This document shows, piece after piece, positions 17,167 to 25,223 of a DNA stretch of 64,000 nucleotides. Below the pieces are notes generated by a model that had not been told where the DNA came from, did not search any database, and saw only the letters and a program-made list of their open reading frames with translations. The translations under genes were made by a program, and so were the position numbers. Each line of letters starts with the position of its first letter. Position 1 is the stretch's first letter. Origin of the DNA: Spirochaetota bacterium (GTDB lineage Bacteria > Spirochaetota > Spirochaetia > Treponematales > Breznakiellaceae); NCBI GenBank assembly GCA_023406985.1, contig JAEXTK010000101.1:9639-73638 (forward strand). The letters are read 5' to 3'.

Positions 17167-18059
17167 GGAAGGTACGAGTTGCCGCGGTCCAACAGGCCTG
17201 TTCCTGGGACCGGGACGCCAATATCAAGAAGGCCGAGGCCTTCGTGCGCCGCGCCGCCGCCGAGGGGGCGAACATCGTCCTCCTCCAGGAGCTCTTCGAG
17301 ACGCCCTATTTCTGCCAAAAGGAAAAGCCGGAGTATTTCGGCCTGGCGACGGAGGTAGCGGCCAATCCCGCCATCCTCCATTTCCGCCGCGTCGCCGAGG
17401 AACTCGGCGTCGTCATTCCGGTGAGCTTCTTCGAGCGGGCCGGGCGCGCCCGCTACAACTCCATCGCGGTGATCGACGCGGACGGTTCGACGCTCGGCGT
17501 CTACCGGAAAAGCCATATCCCGGACGGTCCGGGATATGAGGAAAAATACTACTTCAACCCCGGCGACCTGGGCGCCAAGGTCTGGCGTACCCGGTTCGGC
17601 GCCATCGGCGTGGGCATCTGTTGGGACCAGTGGTATCCGGAGCTCGCGCGCGCGATGGTCCTCCAGGGGGCGGAACTCCTGTTCTACCCCACGGCCATCG
17701 GTTCCGAGCCGCAGGATTCCACCATCGATTCCATGGAACACTGGCGGACGGTCCAGCGGGGCCACGCCGGGGCGAACCTCGTGCCGGTCGTGGTCGCGAA
17801 CCGGGTCGGGACCGAGACCATCGACGATTCGAAGATCACGTTCTACGGGTCCAGCTTCATCGCCGACGAGCGGGGAGCCCTCGTCGCTCAGGCGGACCGG
17901 ACCGCGGAGACCGTCCTCGTCCATGAATTCGATCTGGACGCGATAGAGATCACCCGCTCCTCCTGGGGCATCTTCAGGGACCGGCGGCCGGACGTGTACG
18001 GCGCCCTCCTATCCTACGACGGCGCGCGCCGCCACATCGGCGCGGAAGGCGTGCATTGA
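17163..18059 (+). CDS. aguB: N-carbamoylputrescine amidase
   Basis: This 298-residue nitrilase-superfamily enzyme splits N-carbamoylputrescine into putrescine, CO2 and ammonia. The catalytic triad is present: Glu43 in LLQELFETPYFCQ, Lys116 in VYRKSHIPDGPGYEEKYYF and Cys153 in GVGICWDQWYPE. The block GAELLFYPTAIGSEPQD is also characteristic. Translation starts with GTG at 17163, overlapping the agmatine deiminase stop (GTGA), and its own stop overlaps the next start (TGATG), so the three genes are translationally coupled. Confidence 0.95.
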   Translation: MRKVRVAAVQQACSWDRDANIKKAEAFVRRAAAEGANIVLLQELFETPYFCQKEKPEYFGLATEVAANPAILHFRRVAEELGVVIPVSFFERAGRARYNSIAVIDADGSTLGVYRKSHIPDGPGYEEKYYFNPGDLGAKVWRTRFGAIGVGICWDQWYPELARAMVLQGAELLFYPTAIGSEPQDSTIDSMEHWRTVQRGHAGANLVPVVVANRVGTETIDDSKITFYGSSFIADERGALVAQADRTAETVLVHEFDLDAIEITRSSWGIFRDRRPDVYGALLSYDGARRHIGAEGVH

Positions 18060-19996
18060 TGGCGTGGTCGGCTAAGGACTCGGACAAGCTCTACGGCGTT
18101 TCCAAGTGGGGGTCGGGCTATTTCGCGGTGGACCAGGAAGGGTTCATCACCGTCTCCCCCCTCAAGGACGGCGCCGCCATCCGCATCGCGGAGGTGGTGG
18201 AGGAGGCGAAGCAGCGGGGCCTGCACCTCCCCCTCCATATACGTTTCCAGGATATCCTGGAAGACCGGGTGCGGCGCATCAACGAGGCGTTCGCGCTGGC
18301 CATCGAGGAGTCGGGCTATAAGGGCGTCTATCGGGGCGTCTTCCCGGTGAAGGTCAACCAGATGCGGGAGGTCGTGGAGACCCTCATGGACGCGGGGGCC
18401 CCCTTCGGCCTCGGCATCGAGGCGGGCAGCAAGCCCGAACTCCTCCTGGCCCTCTCCCTCCACAAGGACGGGGATCGCCTCCTCATCTGCAACGGCTACA
18501 AGGACGACGAATTCCTCCGCTTCGCCCTCCTCGGGCGCAAGCTCGGGAAGAAGGTCGTGGTCGTCGCGGAAAAGCTGGAAGAGATCAAATCGCTCATCGA
18601 CGTCTCCAAGGACCTCGGCGTGCGGCCCCTCGTCGGCATCCGTATCAAGCTCGCCACGCGGAGCTCGGGCAAGTGGGCCACCTCCTCGGGCGACGCGGCC
18701 AAATTCGGCCTCTCCACCGTGGACCTCCTAGAGGCCGTCCGGCTCCTGGACGAGGCCGGGATGAAGGACTGCGTGAGCCTCCTCCATTTCCACATCGGGA
18801 GCCAGATCCCCGACATCCAGGTGGTGACCCGCTCGGTCCGCGAGGGCGCCCGCTTCTACGCGAAGCTCGCGCGCATGGGCTGCCCCATCGAATACGTGGA
18901 CGTCGGCGGAGGACTCGGCGTGGACTACGACGGGAGCCGGAGCGCGGTGACCTCCTCCGCCAACTACAGCCTCCGCGAGTACGCGAACAGCATCGTGTAC
19001 GGCATCATGGACGTCTGCGACGAGGAGCGGGTGAACCACCCGACGCTCGTGTCCGAGAGCGGCCGGGCGCTCGTGGCGCACCATTCCATGATCGCGGTGG
19101 AGGCCTTCGGCAAGATCGCGAAGCTCAACACGATGAAGTCCCTGCAGGTGCCCAAGAACGCGCCCAAGGTGGTGCGCGACATCCTGGAGGTGAAGGAGAC
19201 GGTCGACGCCGGGCACTACGACGAGGCCTTCCACGACCTCGTCTTCTACCGCCAGCAGGCGATGAGCCTCTTCGACCTGGGGTACTTGGACCTGCAGGCG
19301 CGCGCGGTGGTGGAATCCCTCTCCTGGGAGATCATCGCGGAGATCGCGGGGCACTACGAGACCCGCATCCGCATGAGCGAGGAGATGCGGGAACTCGTCG
19401 CTTCGATCAAGGACCAGTACCTGCTCAATTTCTCCGTGTTCCGGTCCCTCCCCGACGCCTGGGCCCTCGACCAGCTGTTCCCGGTCACGCCGCTCCAACG
19501 CCTCAATGAGGAGCCCGCGGCCAAGGGTACGATCGTCGACATCACCTGCGATTCGGACGGCAAGGTGGACGCCTTCATCGGCGACGGCGACTGCGTCGGC
19601 GGCCGCGAGTACCTCTGGTTCCACGAGTTCGACGGGAACCCCTACTACGTGGGCTTCTTCCTCACCGGCGCCTACCAGGACACCCTCGGGGACATGCACA
19701 ACCTCTTCGGCCGCATGGACGAGGCCCACGTCCTCCTGGACAGCGACGAGGACTCGGGCTGGTACATCGACGAGACGATCGAGGGGGACACCATCCGGGA
19801 AGTGCTGGAGGAAAACGAGTACGCGACGGCCGAACTCGTCCGTTCCATGAAGATCCAGATCGAGCAGGCCATCAAGGCCGACGTGGTGAAGCCGAACGAG
19901 GGCATGCGCATCCTCGGCGAGTACGAGTCCGGGCTCAAGCGGTACACGTACCTCACCGTGAGCCCGCCGAAACCCGCCCAGAACGGCAAATCCTAG
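18059..19996 (+). CDS. speA: Biosynthetic arginine decarboxylase
   Basis: The 645-residue PLP enzyme decarboxylates arginine to agmatine, the substrate of the first gene in this operon. Visible landmarks are FPVKVNQM with the PLP lysine at about residue 98, GLGIEAGSKPELL, LLHFHIGSQIPD, VDVGGGLGVDYDGSR and the C-terminal DITCDSDGKVDAF with FLTGAYQDTLGDMHNLFG. Length agrees with the SpeA group (about 630-660) and not the acid-inducible enzyme. The ATG at 18059 shares one base with the aguB stop; a TTG three bases earlier is an alternative. Gene order is the reverse of reaction order. No ornithine decarboxylase is present in the window. Confidence 0.95.
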   Translation: MAWSAKDSDKLYGVSKWGSGYFAVDQEGFITVSPLKDGAAIRIAEVVEEAKQRGLHLPLHIRFQDILEDRVRRINEAFALAIEESGYKGVYRGVFPVKVNQMREVVETLMDAGAPFGLGIEAGSKPELLLALSLHKDGDRLLICNGYKDDEFLRFALLGRKLGKKVVVVAEKLEEIKSLIDVSKDLGVRPLVGIRIKLATRSSGKWATSSGDAAKFGLSTVDLLEAVRLLDEAGMKDCVSLLHFHIGSQIPDIQVVTRSVREGARFYAKLARMGCPIEYVDVGGGLGVDYDGSRSAVTSSANYSLREYANSIVYGIMDVCDEERVNHPTLVSESGRALVAHHSMIAVEAFGKIAKLNTMKSLQVPKNAPKVVRDILEVKETVDAGHYDEAFHDLVFYRQQAMSLFDLGYLDLQARAVVESLSWEIIAEIAGHYETRIRMSEEMRELVASIKDQYLLNFSVFRSLPDAWALDQLFPVTPLQRLNEEPAAKGTIVDITCDSDGKVDAFIGDGDCVGGREYLWFHEFDGNPYYVGFFLTGAYQDTLGDMHNLFGRMDEAHVLLDSDEDSGWYIDETIEGDTIREVLEENEYATAELVRSMKIQIEQAIKADVVKPNEGMRILGEYESGLKRYTYLTVSPPKPAQNGKS

Positions 19997-20013
19997 GCTT
20001 CCGGCTCCGTGCG

Positions 20014-20074
20014 GCGGCCTTCAGCCTGACGGCCGCGGGATTGCGCGAAAGCGGCCGCGAGCGGGAGCGGCCGC
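20014..20074. terminator. GC-rich hairpins between speA and the aminotransferase gene
   Basis: The 96 bases between these convergent genes hold GCGGCC (20014-20019) paired with GGCCGC (20031-20036), then two copies of GCGGCCGC (20051-20058 and 20067-20074) around GAGCGGGA. More AGCGGCCG copies follow towards 20103. They probably end transcription from both sides, but there is no T-run. Confidence 0.4.
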
Positions 20075-20092
20075 CCGCGAGCGGCCGTTCCG

Positions 20093-21205
20093 CTAGCGGC
20101 CGAGGGCCGCAGCGAGGGCGGAGAGCACGCGATCCACGTTCTCTTCCCGCGCCGTGTGGCCCATAAGCCCGATGCGCCAGATTTTGCCGGCGAGCGGCCC
20201 GAGGCCCGCCCCGATCTCGATATCGTCCGTCTCCAGGAGGCGCCTACGCACGGCGGCCTCGTCCACGCCGGCGGGCACCGTGACGGCGTTAAGCATGGGG
20301 AGGCGGTAGGGCTCCTCCACGAGAAGGCCGAGGCCGAGGTTCTCCAGCCCCGCGGCGAGGCGCTCGTGGCAGGCCGCGTGGCGCGCGTAGGCGGCGCTCA
20401 GCCCTTCGTCCACCACGAGCGAGAGCGCGGCGTGGAGGGCGTAGAGCATGTTGATGGGCGCCGTATGGTGGTAGGCCCGCTTGGCGCCCTGCCAATAATC
20501 GATGATCATGGACAGGTCGAGGTACCAGTTCGGCACCTTCGTCTTCCGCGCGCGGAGTTTGGCTATCGCGCGGTCGCTCATGGTGAGGGGCGCGAGGCCG
20601 GGCGGGCAGGAAAGGCATTTCTGGGTCCCCGAGTAACAGACGTCGGCGCCGATCGCGTCCGCGTCCACGGGAATGCCGCCGAGGCTCGTCACCGCGTCCA
20701 CGAGGTAGAGGGCGCCCGATTCCCGGACGAGCCGGCCGATCTCGGCTACCGGATTGCGGACGCCGGTGGAGGTCTCGGCGTGGACCACCGCGACGATGGA
20801 CCATTTCTTCGCTTTGATGCGCTCGGCCGCGTGGTCCGGCATCACCGGCTTTCCCCACTCGAATTCCAGGGCTTCCACTTCGGCGCCGAGGCGTCCGGCC
20901 ACATCGACCATACGCTTACCGAAGACGCCGTTCACGAGCACGAGGACCGGGTCCCCCTTCTCCACGAGGTTGACGAAGGCGGCTTCCATGCCCGCGGAGC
21001 CCGTTCCGGACATCGGCGCGGTGACCTCGTTGGCGGTGCCCATGACCGTCCGGAGCATCGACTTGATCTCGTCCATGATGGCGATGAAGCGAGGATCGAG
21101 GTGCCCGATCGTGGGGAGGGCGAGAGCCCGGTAGACCTGGGGCGGCACGCTCGAAGGGCCGGGGCCCATGAGCAACGTGGGTGAAACCTTGGATAGAGCG
21201 TTCAT
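20093..21205 (-). CDS. Alanine-glyoxylate / serine-glyoxylate type aminotransferase (class V)
   Basis: The 370-residue PLP enzyme is a class V aminotransferase of the AGXT type. Blocks in order: [75 protein letters not shown] and the PLP lysine at about residue 196 in [14 protein letters not shown]. It would move an amino group from alanine or serine to glyoxylate or a related oxoacid; the exact pair is uncertain. GGAGG precedes the start, and TTGCCG-17-TATCAT (21255-21227) is a good promoter. It is divergent from the ThrE-like exporter, which may link it to serine or threonine handling, though that is only context. Confidence 0.9.
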   Translation of the reverse strand: MNALSKVSPTLLMGPGPSSVPPQVYRALALPTIGHLDPRFIAIMDEIKSMLRTVMGTANEVTAPMSGTGSAGMEAAFVNLVEKGDPVLVLVNGVFGKRMVDVAGRLGAEVEALEFEWGKPVMPDHAAERIKAKKWSIVAVVHAETSTGVRNPVAEIGRLVRESGALYLVDAVTSLGGIPVDADAIGADVCYSGTQKCLSCPPGLAPLTMSDRAIAKLRARKTKVPNWYLDLSMIIDYWQGAKRAYHHTAPINMLYALHAALSLVVDEGLSAAYARHAACHERLAAGLENLGLGLLVEEPYRLPMLNAVTVPAGVDEAAVRRRLLETDDIEIGAGLGPLAGKIWRIGLMGHTAREENVDRVLSALAAALGR

Positions 21206-21226
21206 TGGGATTCCTCCGGTCCGCCC

Positions 21227-21255
21227 ATGATAGCACCGCGGCCGGTAGGCGGCAA
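21227..21255 (-). promoter_or_regulatory. Promoter of the aminotransferase gene
   Basis: On the minus strand TTGCCG (21255-21250), a 17-base spacer and TATCAT (21232-21227) predict a start near 21220 and a short leader holding GGAGG. Confidence 0.6.
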
Positions 21256-21270
21256 GCGCGGCCTACCGGC
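21241..21270. repeat. Perfect inverted repeat between divergent promoters
   Basis: GCCGGTAGGC (21241-21250) and GCCTACCGGC (21261-21270) are perfect complements separated by ten bases. The repeat overlaps the spacer and -35 of the minus-strand promoter and abuts the plus-strand -35 at 21271, so it could be an operator controlling both genes or simply a hairpin. Confidence 0.5.
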
Positions 21271-21300
21271 TTGACCGGAGCGCGCGCGGCGGCGTAGAAC
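21271..21300 (+). promoter_or_regulatory. Promoter of the ThrE-like operon, leaderless layout
   Basis: TTGACC (21271-21276), an 18-base spacer and TAGAAC (21295-21300) place the predicted start exactly on the ATG at 21307. Confidence 0.5.
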
Positions 21301-21306
21301 GGGGGC

Positions 21307-22101
21307 ATGCAGCAGGAAGATCCGCTCGCCCTCGCCGCGGAAACGGGCAGGCGGGTATTGGAAGCGGGCGGCGAGACGTATCGGGCGGAGGCGACCGTCG
21401 TGGCCCTCTGCAGGGCCTGGGACCTCGCGGACGCCGAATGTTTCGCGACGCCGACGGGGCTCATGGCCTCCGCCTCCCGCGCGGCGCGGCCGGGGGAGGG
21501 CGCCGATTCGGCGACGAGCCGCGCCGTCGTGCGCCGCGTGTCCCAGCGAGTGGTGGATCTTCGCCGCATCGCGCGCATCGCGGAGGAAGTGGCCAAGGCG
21601 GAGCACTCGCGGGCTTCCCCCGAGGATTTTCGCGCGATCCTGGACGCGCTCGTCGCCGAAAAACCCTATCGATTCGCCGCGACCCTCGCCGCGGCGGGGG
21701 CCTGCGCTGCCTTCTTCACGCTCCTCTTCGGCGGCGTGCTCCGGGACGCGGCTGCGGCCTTCTTGGTCGGAGCCGGGGTCAAGGCCGCCGCGGCGGCCGT
21801 CGCCGGCCGCCGGTTTCCCGATTTCATCGTGAACCTCGTCGGCGGGATCGCGGCCGCGGCCATGGCCTCGATCTCCGTATCCGCGGGACTCGCCGTCAAC
21901 CTCGACAAGACCGTCATCGGGTCCATCATGCTCCTGGTCCCCGGCCTCGCCACGGTGAACGCCATCCGCGATACCATCGCCGGCGACCTCGTCGCGGGGG
22001 TCTCGCGGCTCGCCGACGCCTTCATGGCCGCGGCGGCGATCTCGCTCGGAGCGGGCTTCGCCTTAGCTACCGTCGCCTTCCTCGGGGGGATGCATCCGTG
22101 A
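21307..22101 (+). CDS. Threonine/serine exporter family protein, N-terminal subunit (YjjP/ThrE_N, DUF1212)
   Basis: The 264-residue protein is the large half of a split ThrE-type exporter. The soluble N-terminal part (about 1-115) includes AAETGRRVLEAGGETYRAEA and a conserved FATPTGLMAS motif, where a catalytic-looking Thr/Pro pair is usual in DUF1212. It is followed by about five membrane helices ending in LVPGLATVNAIRDTIAGDLV. Such proteins, with the small YjjB-like partner, export threonine, serine or small acids such as succinate. The partner follows with a GTGA overlap. The ATG falls on the predicted transcription start and has no ribosome-binding site beyond a G-run. Confidence 0.85.
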   Translation: MQQEDPLALAAETGRRVLEAGGETYRAEATVVALCRAWDLADAECFATPTGLMASASRAARPGEGADSATSRAVVRRVSQRVVDLRRIARIAEEVAKAEHSRASPEDFRAILDALVAEKPYRFAATLAAAGACAAFFTLLFGGVLRDAAAAFLVGAGVKAAAAAVAGRRFPDFIVNLVGGIAAAAMASISVSAGLAVNLDKTVIGSIMLLVPGLATVNAIRDTIAGDLVAGVSRLADAFMAAAAISLGAGFALATVAFLGGMHP

Positions 22102-22523
22102 ACGGGTGGTTCGGCGTCCTCTGGGCGGCCCTGGCCACCGGGGCCTTCGCCGTCGTGTCGAACGTGCGGGGCCGCGACCTGCCCGTCTCGGCCGTCGGCG
22201 GCGGCCTCGGGTGGTTCGTGTACCTCGCGGTTTCCCGGCTCGCCCAATCCGAGGGGTTGGCCTTCTTCGCGGCCTCCGCGTCCATCGCGCTCTATTCGGA
22301 GCTCGCGGCGCGGCTGCTCGCGCGGCCGACGACGACCTACCTCGTCTGCGCCCTCATCCCGCTCGTGCCGGGCGGCGGCATGTACTATATGATGACCCGT
22401 TCGCTCTCCGGAGACCTGGAGGGCACGCTGTCCACCGGGTTCGCCACGCTCTCCATCGCGGGCTCCATCGCGACGGGCGTGGCGGTGGGGTCGGCGGTGG
22501 CTAGGCTGGCGCGGCGGCTTTAG
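22098..22523 (+). CDS. Threonine/serine exporter family protein, small subunit (YjjB/DUF3815)
   Basis: The 141-residue membrane protein starts with GTG at 22098, overlapping the stop of the larger subunit by four bases. It has four to five hydrophobic helices and the family landmark CALIPLVPGGGMYYMM near the C-terminal half, the counterpart of LVPGLATVNAIRD in the large subunit. The two together correspond to a single ThrE polypeptide in Corynebacterium. Its stop overlaps the convergent CNNM gene by four bases. Coupling by overlap suggests a 1:1 complex. Confidence 0.85.
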   Translation: MNGWFGVLWAALATGAFAVVSNVRGRDLPVSAVGGGLGWFVYLAVSRLAQSEGLAFFAASASIALYSELAARLLARPTTTYLVCALIPLVPGGGMYYMMTRSLSGDLEGTLSTGFATLSIAGSIATGVAVGSAVARLARRL

Positions 22524-23941
22524 GCGGCGCGCCGACCCCCCGGCTCGGCGGTAGCTCGTCTGGCTCGAAGATTATAATTGAGGCGCCGAGCCGCAGGCTC
22601 GGCGGTAGGCGGGGGGCAGATGGACGGATCGTCCGCCTTGTCGGCGGCCGGCGGTTTTACGATGACCTTGTCGATGCGGTTCCCGTCCATGTCCACGATC
22701 TCGAAGCGGAATCCCTCCCATTCGAAGACCTCGCCCGTCCTCGGTATCGCGCCCGCGATTTCCAGGACGAACCCTGCGAGGGTGTGGTACTCGCGGGGGA
22801 GGGGCAGGAGTCGGGTTATGGAGAAGAGCTCGGCGAAATCGTCGATGTTCACGAAGCCGCCGACCAGGTAGCTGCCGTCCTCGCGCTTGACGATCTCCTC
22901 GGCATCGTGGTCGCTCGTGGAGAGCTCCCCGACGATCTCTTCCACGAGGTCGCGGATGGAGAGCGTTCCCGCGAGGCCGCCGTACTCGTCCATCACGAGG
23001 AGGAGCTCGGCCTCTTCCCGCTTGAACGCCTCGAAGGCCTTGAGCGCGGGCATGGTCCCCGGGACGAAGACGGGTTTCTTGAAGAGCGGCCGGAGCCCAG
23101 CCCATTTGCCCTGGAGGAGCGCGGAGAGTATGTCGCAGGCGGAGACGACGCCGATGACCTCGTCCAGCCCGCCCTCGGCAACGGGAAAATAGGCGTGATC
23201 GCGGCCCAAAAGCGCCGCCGCCTTGGCCTCTTCCGCGCTCGCGTCCGCTTCCAGCCACACGATGTCGGAGCGGTGCGTCATGAAGGTTTCCACCGGCCGA
23301 TCGCCGAGGTAGAAGACCCCCTCCACCATGCTCCGTTCCTGTTCTTCCACCGCCCCCGATTTCTCCCCCTCCAGGAGCACGATGCGGATCTCCTCCTCGG
23401 AGACCGCCTGGTCGGGCTTCTCGCTGATGCGGATGAGCTTGAGGATGAGCGCGGTGGTTTTGGAGAGGAAGGAGACGATCGGCCTGAATACGCGCGCGAT
23501 GACCTCGAGCGCGGGCACCACCGTCGCGGCCACGGTTTCGGGCGCCGCGAGCGCTACCTGCTTGGGCACGAGTTCCCCGAGCACGATGGAGAGGAAGGTT
23601 ATGGAAAGGACCACGATGGCTACGGCGACGGCGGAGGCGTAAGGGGCGAGCGGCGGCCAGGCCGCGAGGCTCGCCGCGAGCGGATCGGCGATCGTGGCGC
23701 CGCCGAAGGCGCCCGCGAGCGTACCGATGAGGGTGATCCCGATCTGGATGGTAGAGAGGTAGCGCGCGGGATTTTCGGCCGCGTCGAGGGCCCTCCGGTA
23801 CGACTTGCGTCCGCTCTCCGCCTTGGCCCTGAGGCGCGCCTTGCGCGAGGATACGATGGCCATCTCCGACATGGAGAAAAATCCGTTCAGGAGCACCAAG
23901 GCGAGGAGGATGAGAATTTCACGTAGAGGGGGGGCTTCCAT
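22520..23941 (-). CDS. CNNM/CorC-HlyC family transporter (hemolysin-like, CBS pair)
   Basis: The 473-residue protein has the standard order: DUF21/CNNM membrane domain (about 1-180, with NGFFSMSEMAIVSSRKAR and LSIVLGELVPKQVAL), two CBS domains (about 200-325, MTHRSDIVWLEADAS and VMDEYGGLAGTLSIRDLVEE) and a CorC/HlyC domain (about 350-430). These proteins are linked to magnesium or cobalt efflux; the haemolysin label is historical. The C-terminal tail after about residue 435 (TAEPAARRLNYNLRARR and a second TAEPGG) is unusual: its DNA holds a 9-bp perfect hairpin and two copies of GGCTCGGCGGTAG, so the frame may run through a former terminator or inserted repeat. No ribosome-binding site; a promoter lies just before the ATG. 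Confidence 0.9.
   Translation of the reverse strand: MEAPPLREILILLALVLLNGFFSMSEMAIVSSRKARLRAKAESGRKSYRRALDAAENPARYLSTIQIGITLIGTLAGAFGGATIADPLAASLAAWPPLAPYASAVAVAIVVLSITFLSIVLGELVPKQVALAAPETVAATVVPALEVIARVFRPIVSFLSKTTALILKLIRISEKPDQAVSEEEIRIVLLEGEKSGAVEEQERSMVEGVFYLGDRPVETFMTHRSDIVWLEADASAEEAKAAALLGRDHAYFPVAEGGLDEVIGVVSACDILSALLQGKWAGLRPLFKKPVFVPGTMPALKAFEAFKREEAELLLVMDEYGGLAGTLSIRDLVEEIVGELSTSDHDAEEIVKREDGSYLVGGFVNIDDFAELFSITRLLPLPREYHTLAGFVLEIAGAIPRTGEVFEWEGFRFEIVDMDGNRIDKVIVKPPAADKADDPSICPPPTAEPAARRLNYNLRARRATAEPGGRRAA
22542..22608. repeat. Direct repeats GGCTCGGCGGTAG with perfect hairpin
   Basis: GGCTCGGCGGTAG occurs at 22542-22554 and 22596-22608, 54 bases apart and in frame in the CNNM tail. 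The second copy forms the right arm of CGCCGAGCC (22584-22592), GCA, GGCTCGGCG (22596-22604), a perfect 9-bp hairpin. A related CCCCGGCTCGGCGGT lies at 55780-55794 near the macrodomain gene. Confidence 0.5.
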
Positions 23942-23950
23942 GTGGTGAGG

Positions 23951-23979
23951 AGCCTAACACGGACGGACCGAGCGGACAA
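23951..23979 (-). promoter_or_regulatory. Promoter of the CNNM gene, near-leaderless
   Basis: On the minus strand TTGTCC (23979-23974), a 17-base spacer and TAGGCT (23956-23951) predict a start near 23944, three bases before the ATG at 23941. No Shine-Dalgarno site is present. Confidence 0.45.
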
Positions 23980-23998
23980 GTGAGTCTTCGGCCTTCCC

Positions 23999-25153
23999 TC
24001 AACTTTCTTCGATGCCGGCGACCTCTTCCTTGACGAGGGGACGGATGATGTGGAGGCCCGTCTGCGAGGTCTCCTGGGTCCGGTCCTTGCCGTCGGGGGT
24101 CTTGTCCCCGAAGATCTGGACGATGGGGAAGCGGGGATTCTCCGGGTTCACGTCCACCACCTGCCCCTTCTTGCCGTTGGAAAGGAGCACGTAGAGGCCG
24201 ATCGGATAGATGGAGAGGGAATACACGAGGGCGCGGACGATCACGTCGTCGTACTGCTTACCGACGTTCTTGAGCAGGTCGATCATGCCCGCGTAGCCGT
24301 CCTTGGCGTTCTTGTAGGGACGGGTGCCCGTGAGGGCTTCGTAGGAGCAGGCGACCGAAATGATCTTGGCGTAGAGGCTGATCTTTTCGCTCGTGAGCCG
24401 GCGCGGATAGCCCTGTCCGTTTTCCCGCTCGTGATGCTCCAGGGTGGCGACGCAGACCACGAGGGGAAACTGCAGGGAGCGCAGGATATTGTAGCTGAGC
24501 ACGGGGTGGGTGAGTATGGCTTTACGCTCGGGCGGCGAGAGGGGCCGATCGGTCATATAGAGCTGGGGCGGCAGCTTGACCATGCCGATCTCGTGCAGCA
24601 AGGCCGCCGTGCCCAATTCGATGAGGCGATGGTTGGGGAGTTTGAGATAGGAGCCGAGTATCACCGCGAGGATCGTGGACTTCACCGTGTGGGTGGCCAG
24701 GTAATTCTTGTCGTCCTTCCCCGGGTCCTGGACGCGGAGGAGGAATCGGCGGTTCTCCTTGACGTTCTCGCAGAGCTCCTTGATTTTCTCCGTGACTTCC
24801 TTGGCGTTGATCTCGTTCTTCGTGACGAACGTGATGAAGAGATTCTCGACGTAGTCGTGGAAGGATCGATAGAAATCGGCCGCGCGCTTCACCTGGTCGC
24901 CGTCGTAGGCGGTGACGGCTGCCGGCGCGGGCTCCGATCCCTCCGTGGACGCGTCGGAGGACGCCGAAGCGACGTACTCCGCCCGCGCTTCTCCGTCGGA
25001 GAGGACTTCGCGGAACTCCCACTCCAGGAGGGCCCTGGCGAGCGCGCCGGTGAACGGCATCTCGGGGGCGGCGATGACGAAGCGGCCGTCCAGGTACACG
25101 GGCTCGGTGAAGAAACTTCCGACTTTGATATCTTTGACTGCGTGCGCGTTCAA
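23999..25153 (-). CDS. HD-GYP domain protein with altered HD motif
   Basis: The 384-residue protein starts at a TTG (25153) preceded by GGGGGA. The N-terminal part (NAHAVKDIKVGSFFTEPVYL) is a domain often seen before spirochaete HD-GYP domains. The HD-GYP domain (about 190-350) keeps HHERENGQGYP and the KIISVACSYEALTGTRPYK block, but the metal-binding HD dyad reads LLHEIGMVKLP, with Glu in place of Asp and Met in place of Lys. HD-GYP enzymes degrade cyclic di-GMP to pGpG or GMP; whether this variant is active is open. The C-terminus ends in VEVNP-like VDVNPENPRFPIVQIFGDK. It is divergent from the 25224 gene. c-di-GMP control of motility is plausible given the many motility genes nearby. Confidence 0.82.
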   Translation of the reverse strand: MNAHAVKDIKVGSFFTEPVYLDGRFVIAAPEMPFTGALARALLEWEFREVLSDGEARAEYVASASSDASTEGSEPAPAAVTAYDGDQVKRAADFYRSFHDYVENLFITFVTKNEINAKEVTEKIKELCENVKENRRFLLRVQDPGKDDKNYLATHTVKSTILAVILGSYLKLPNHRLIELGTAALLHEIGMVKLPPQLYMTDRPLSPPERKAILTHPVLSYNILRSLQFPLVVCVATLEHHERENGQGYPRRLTSEKISLYAKIISVACSYEALTGTRPYKNAKDGYAGMIDLLKNVGKQYDDVIVRALVYSLSIYPIGLYVLLSNGKKGQVVDVNPENPRFPIVQIFGDKTPDGKDRTQETSQTGLHIIRPLVKEEVAGIEES

Positions 25154-25167
25154 CTGACGGTCCCCCG

Positions 25168-25197
25168 TTGACCCAACGATCGGCTTTCCTTTATCAT
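25168..25197 (+). promoter_or_regulatory. Promoter of the 25224 membrane protein gene
   Basis: TTGACC (25168-25173), an 18-base spacer and TATCAT (25192-25197) predict a start near 25204. A 20-base leader with AGGGAG leads to the TTG start at 25224. Confidence 0.6.
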
Positions 25198-25223
25198 TTT
25201 CGGCAATTATAGGGAGACTTCGA

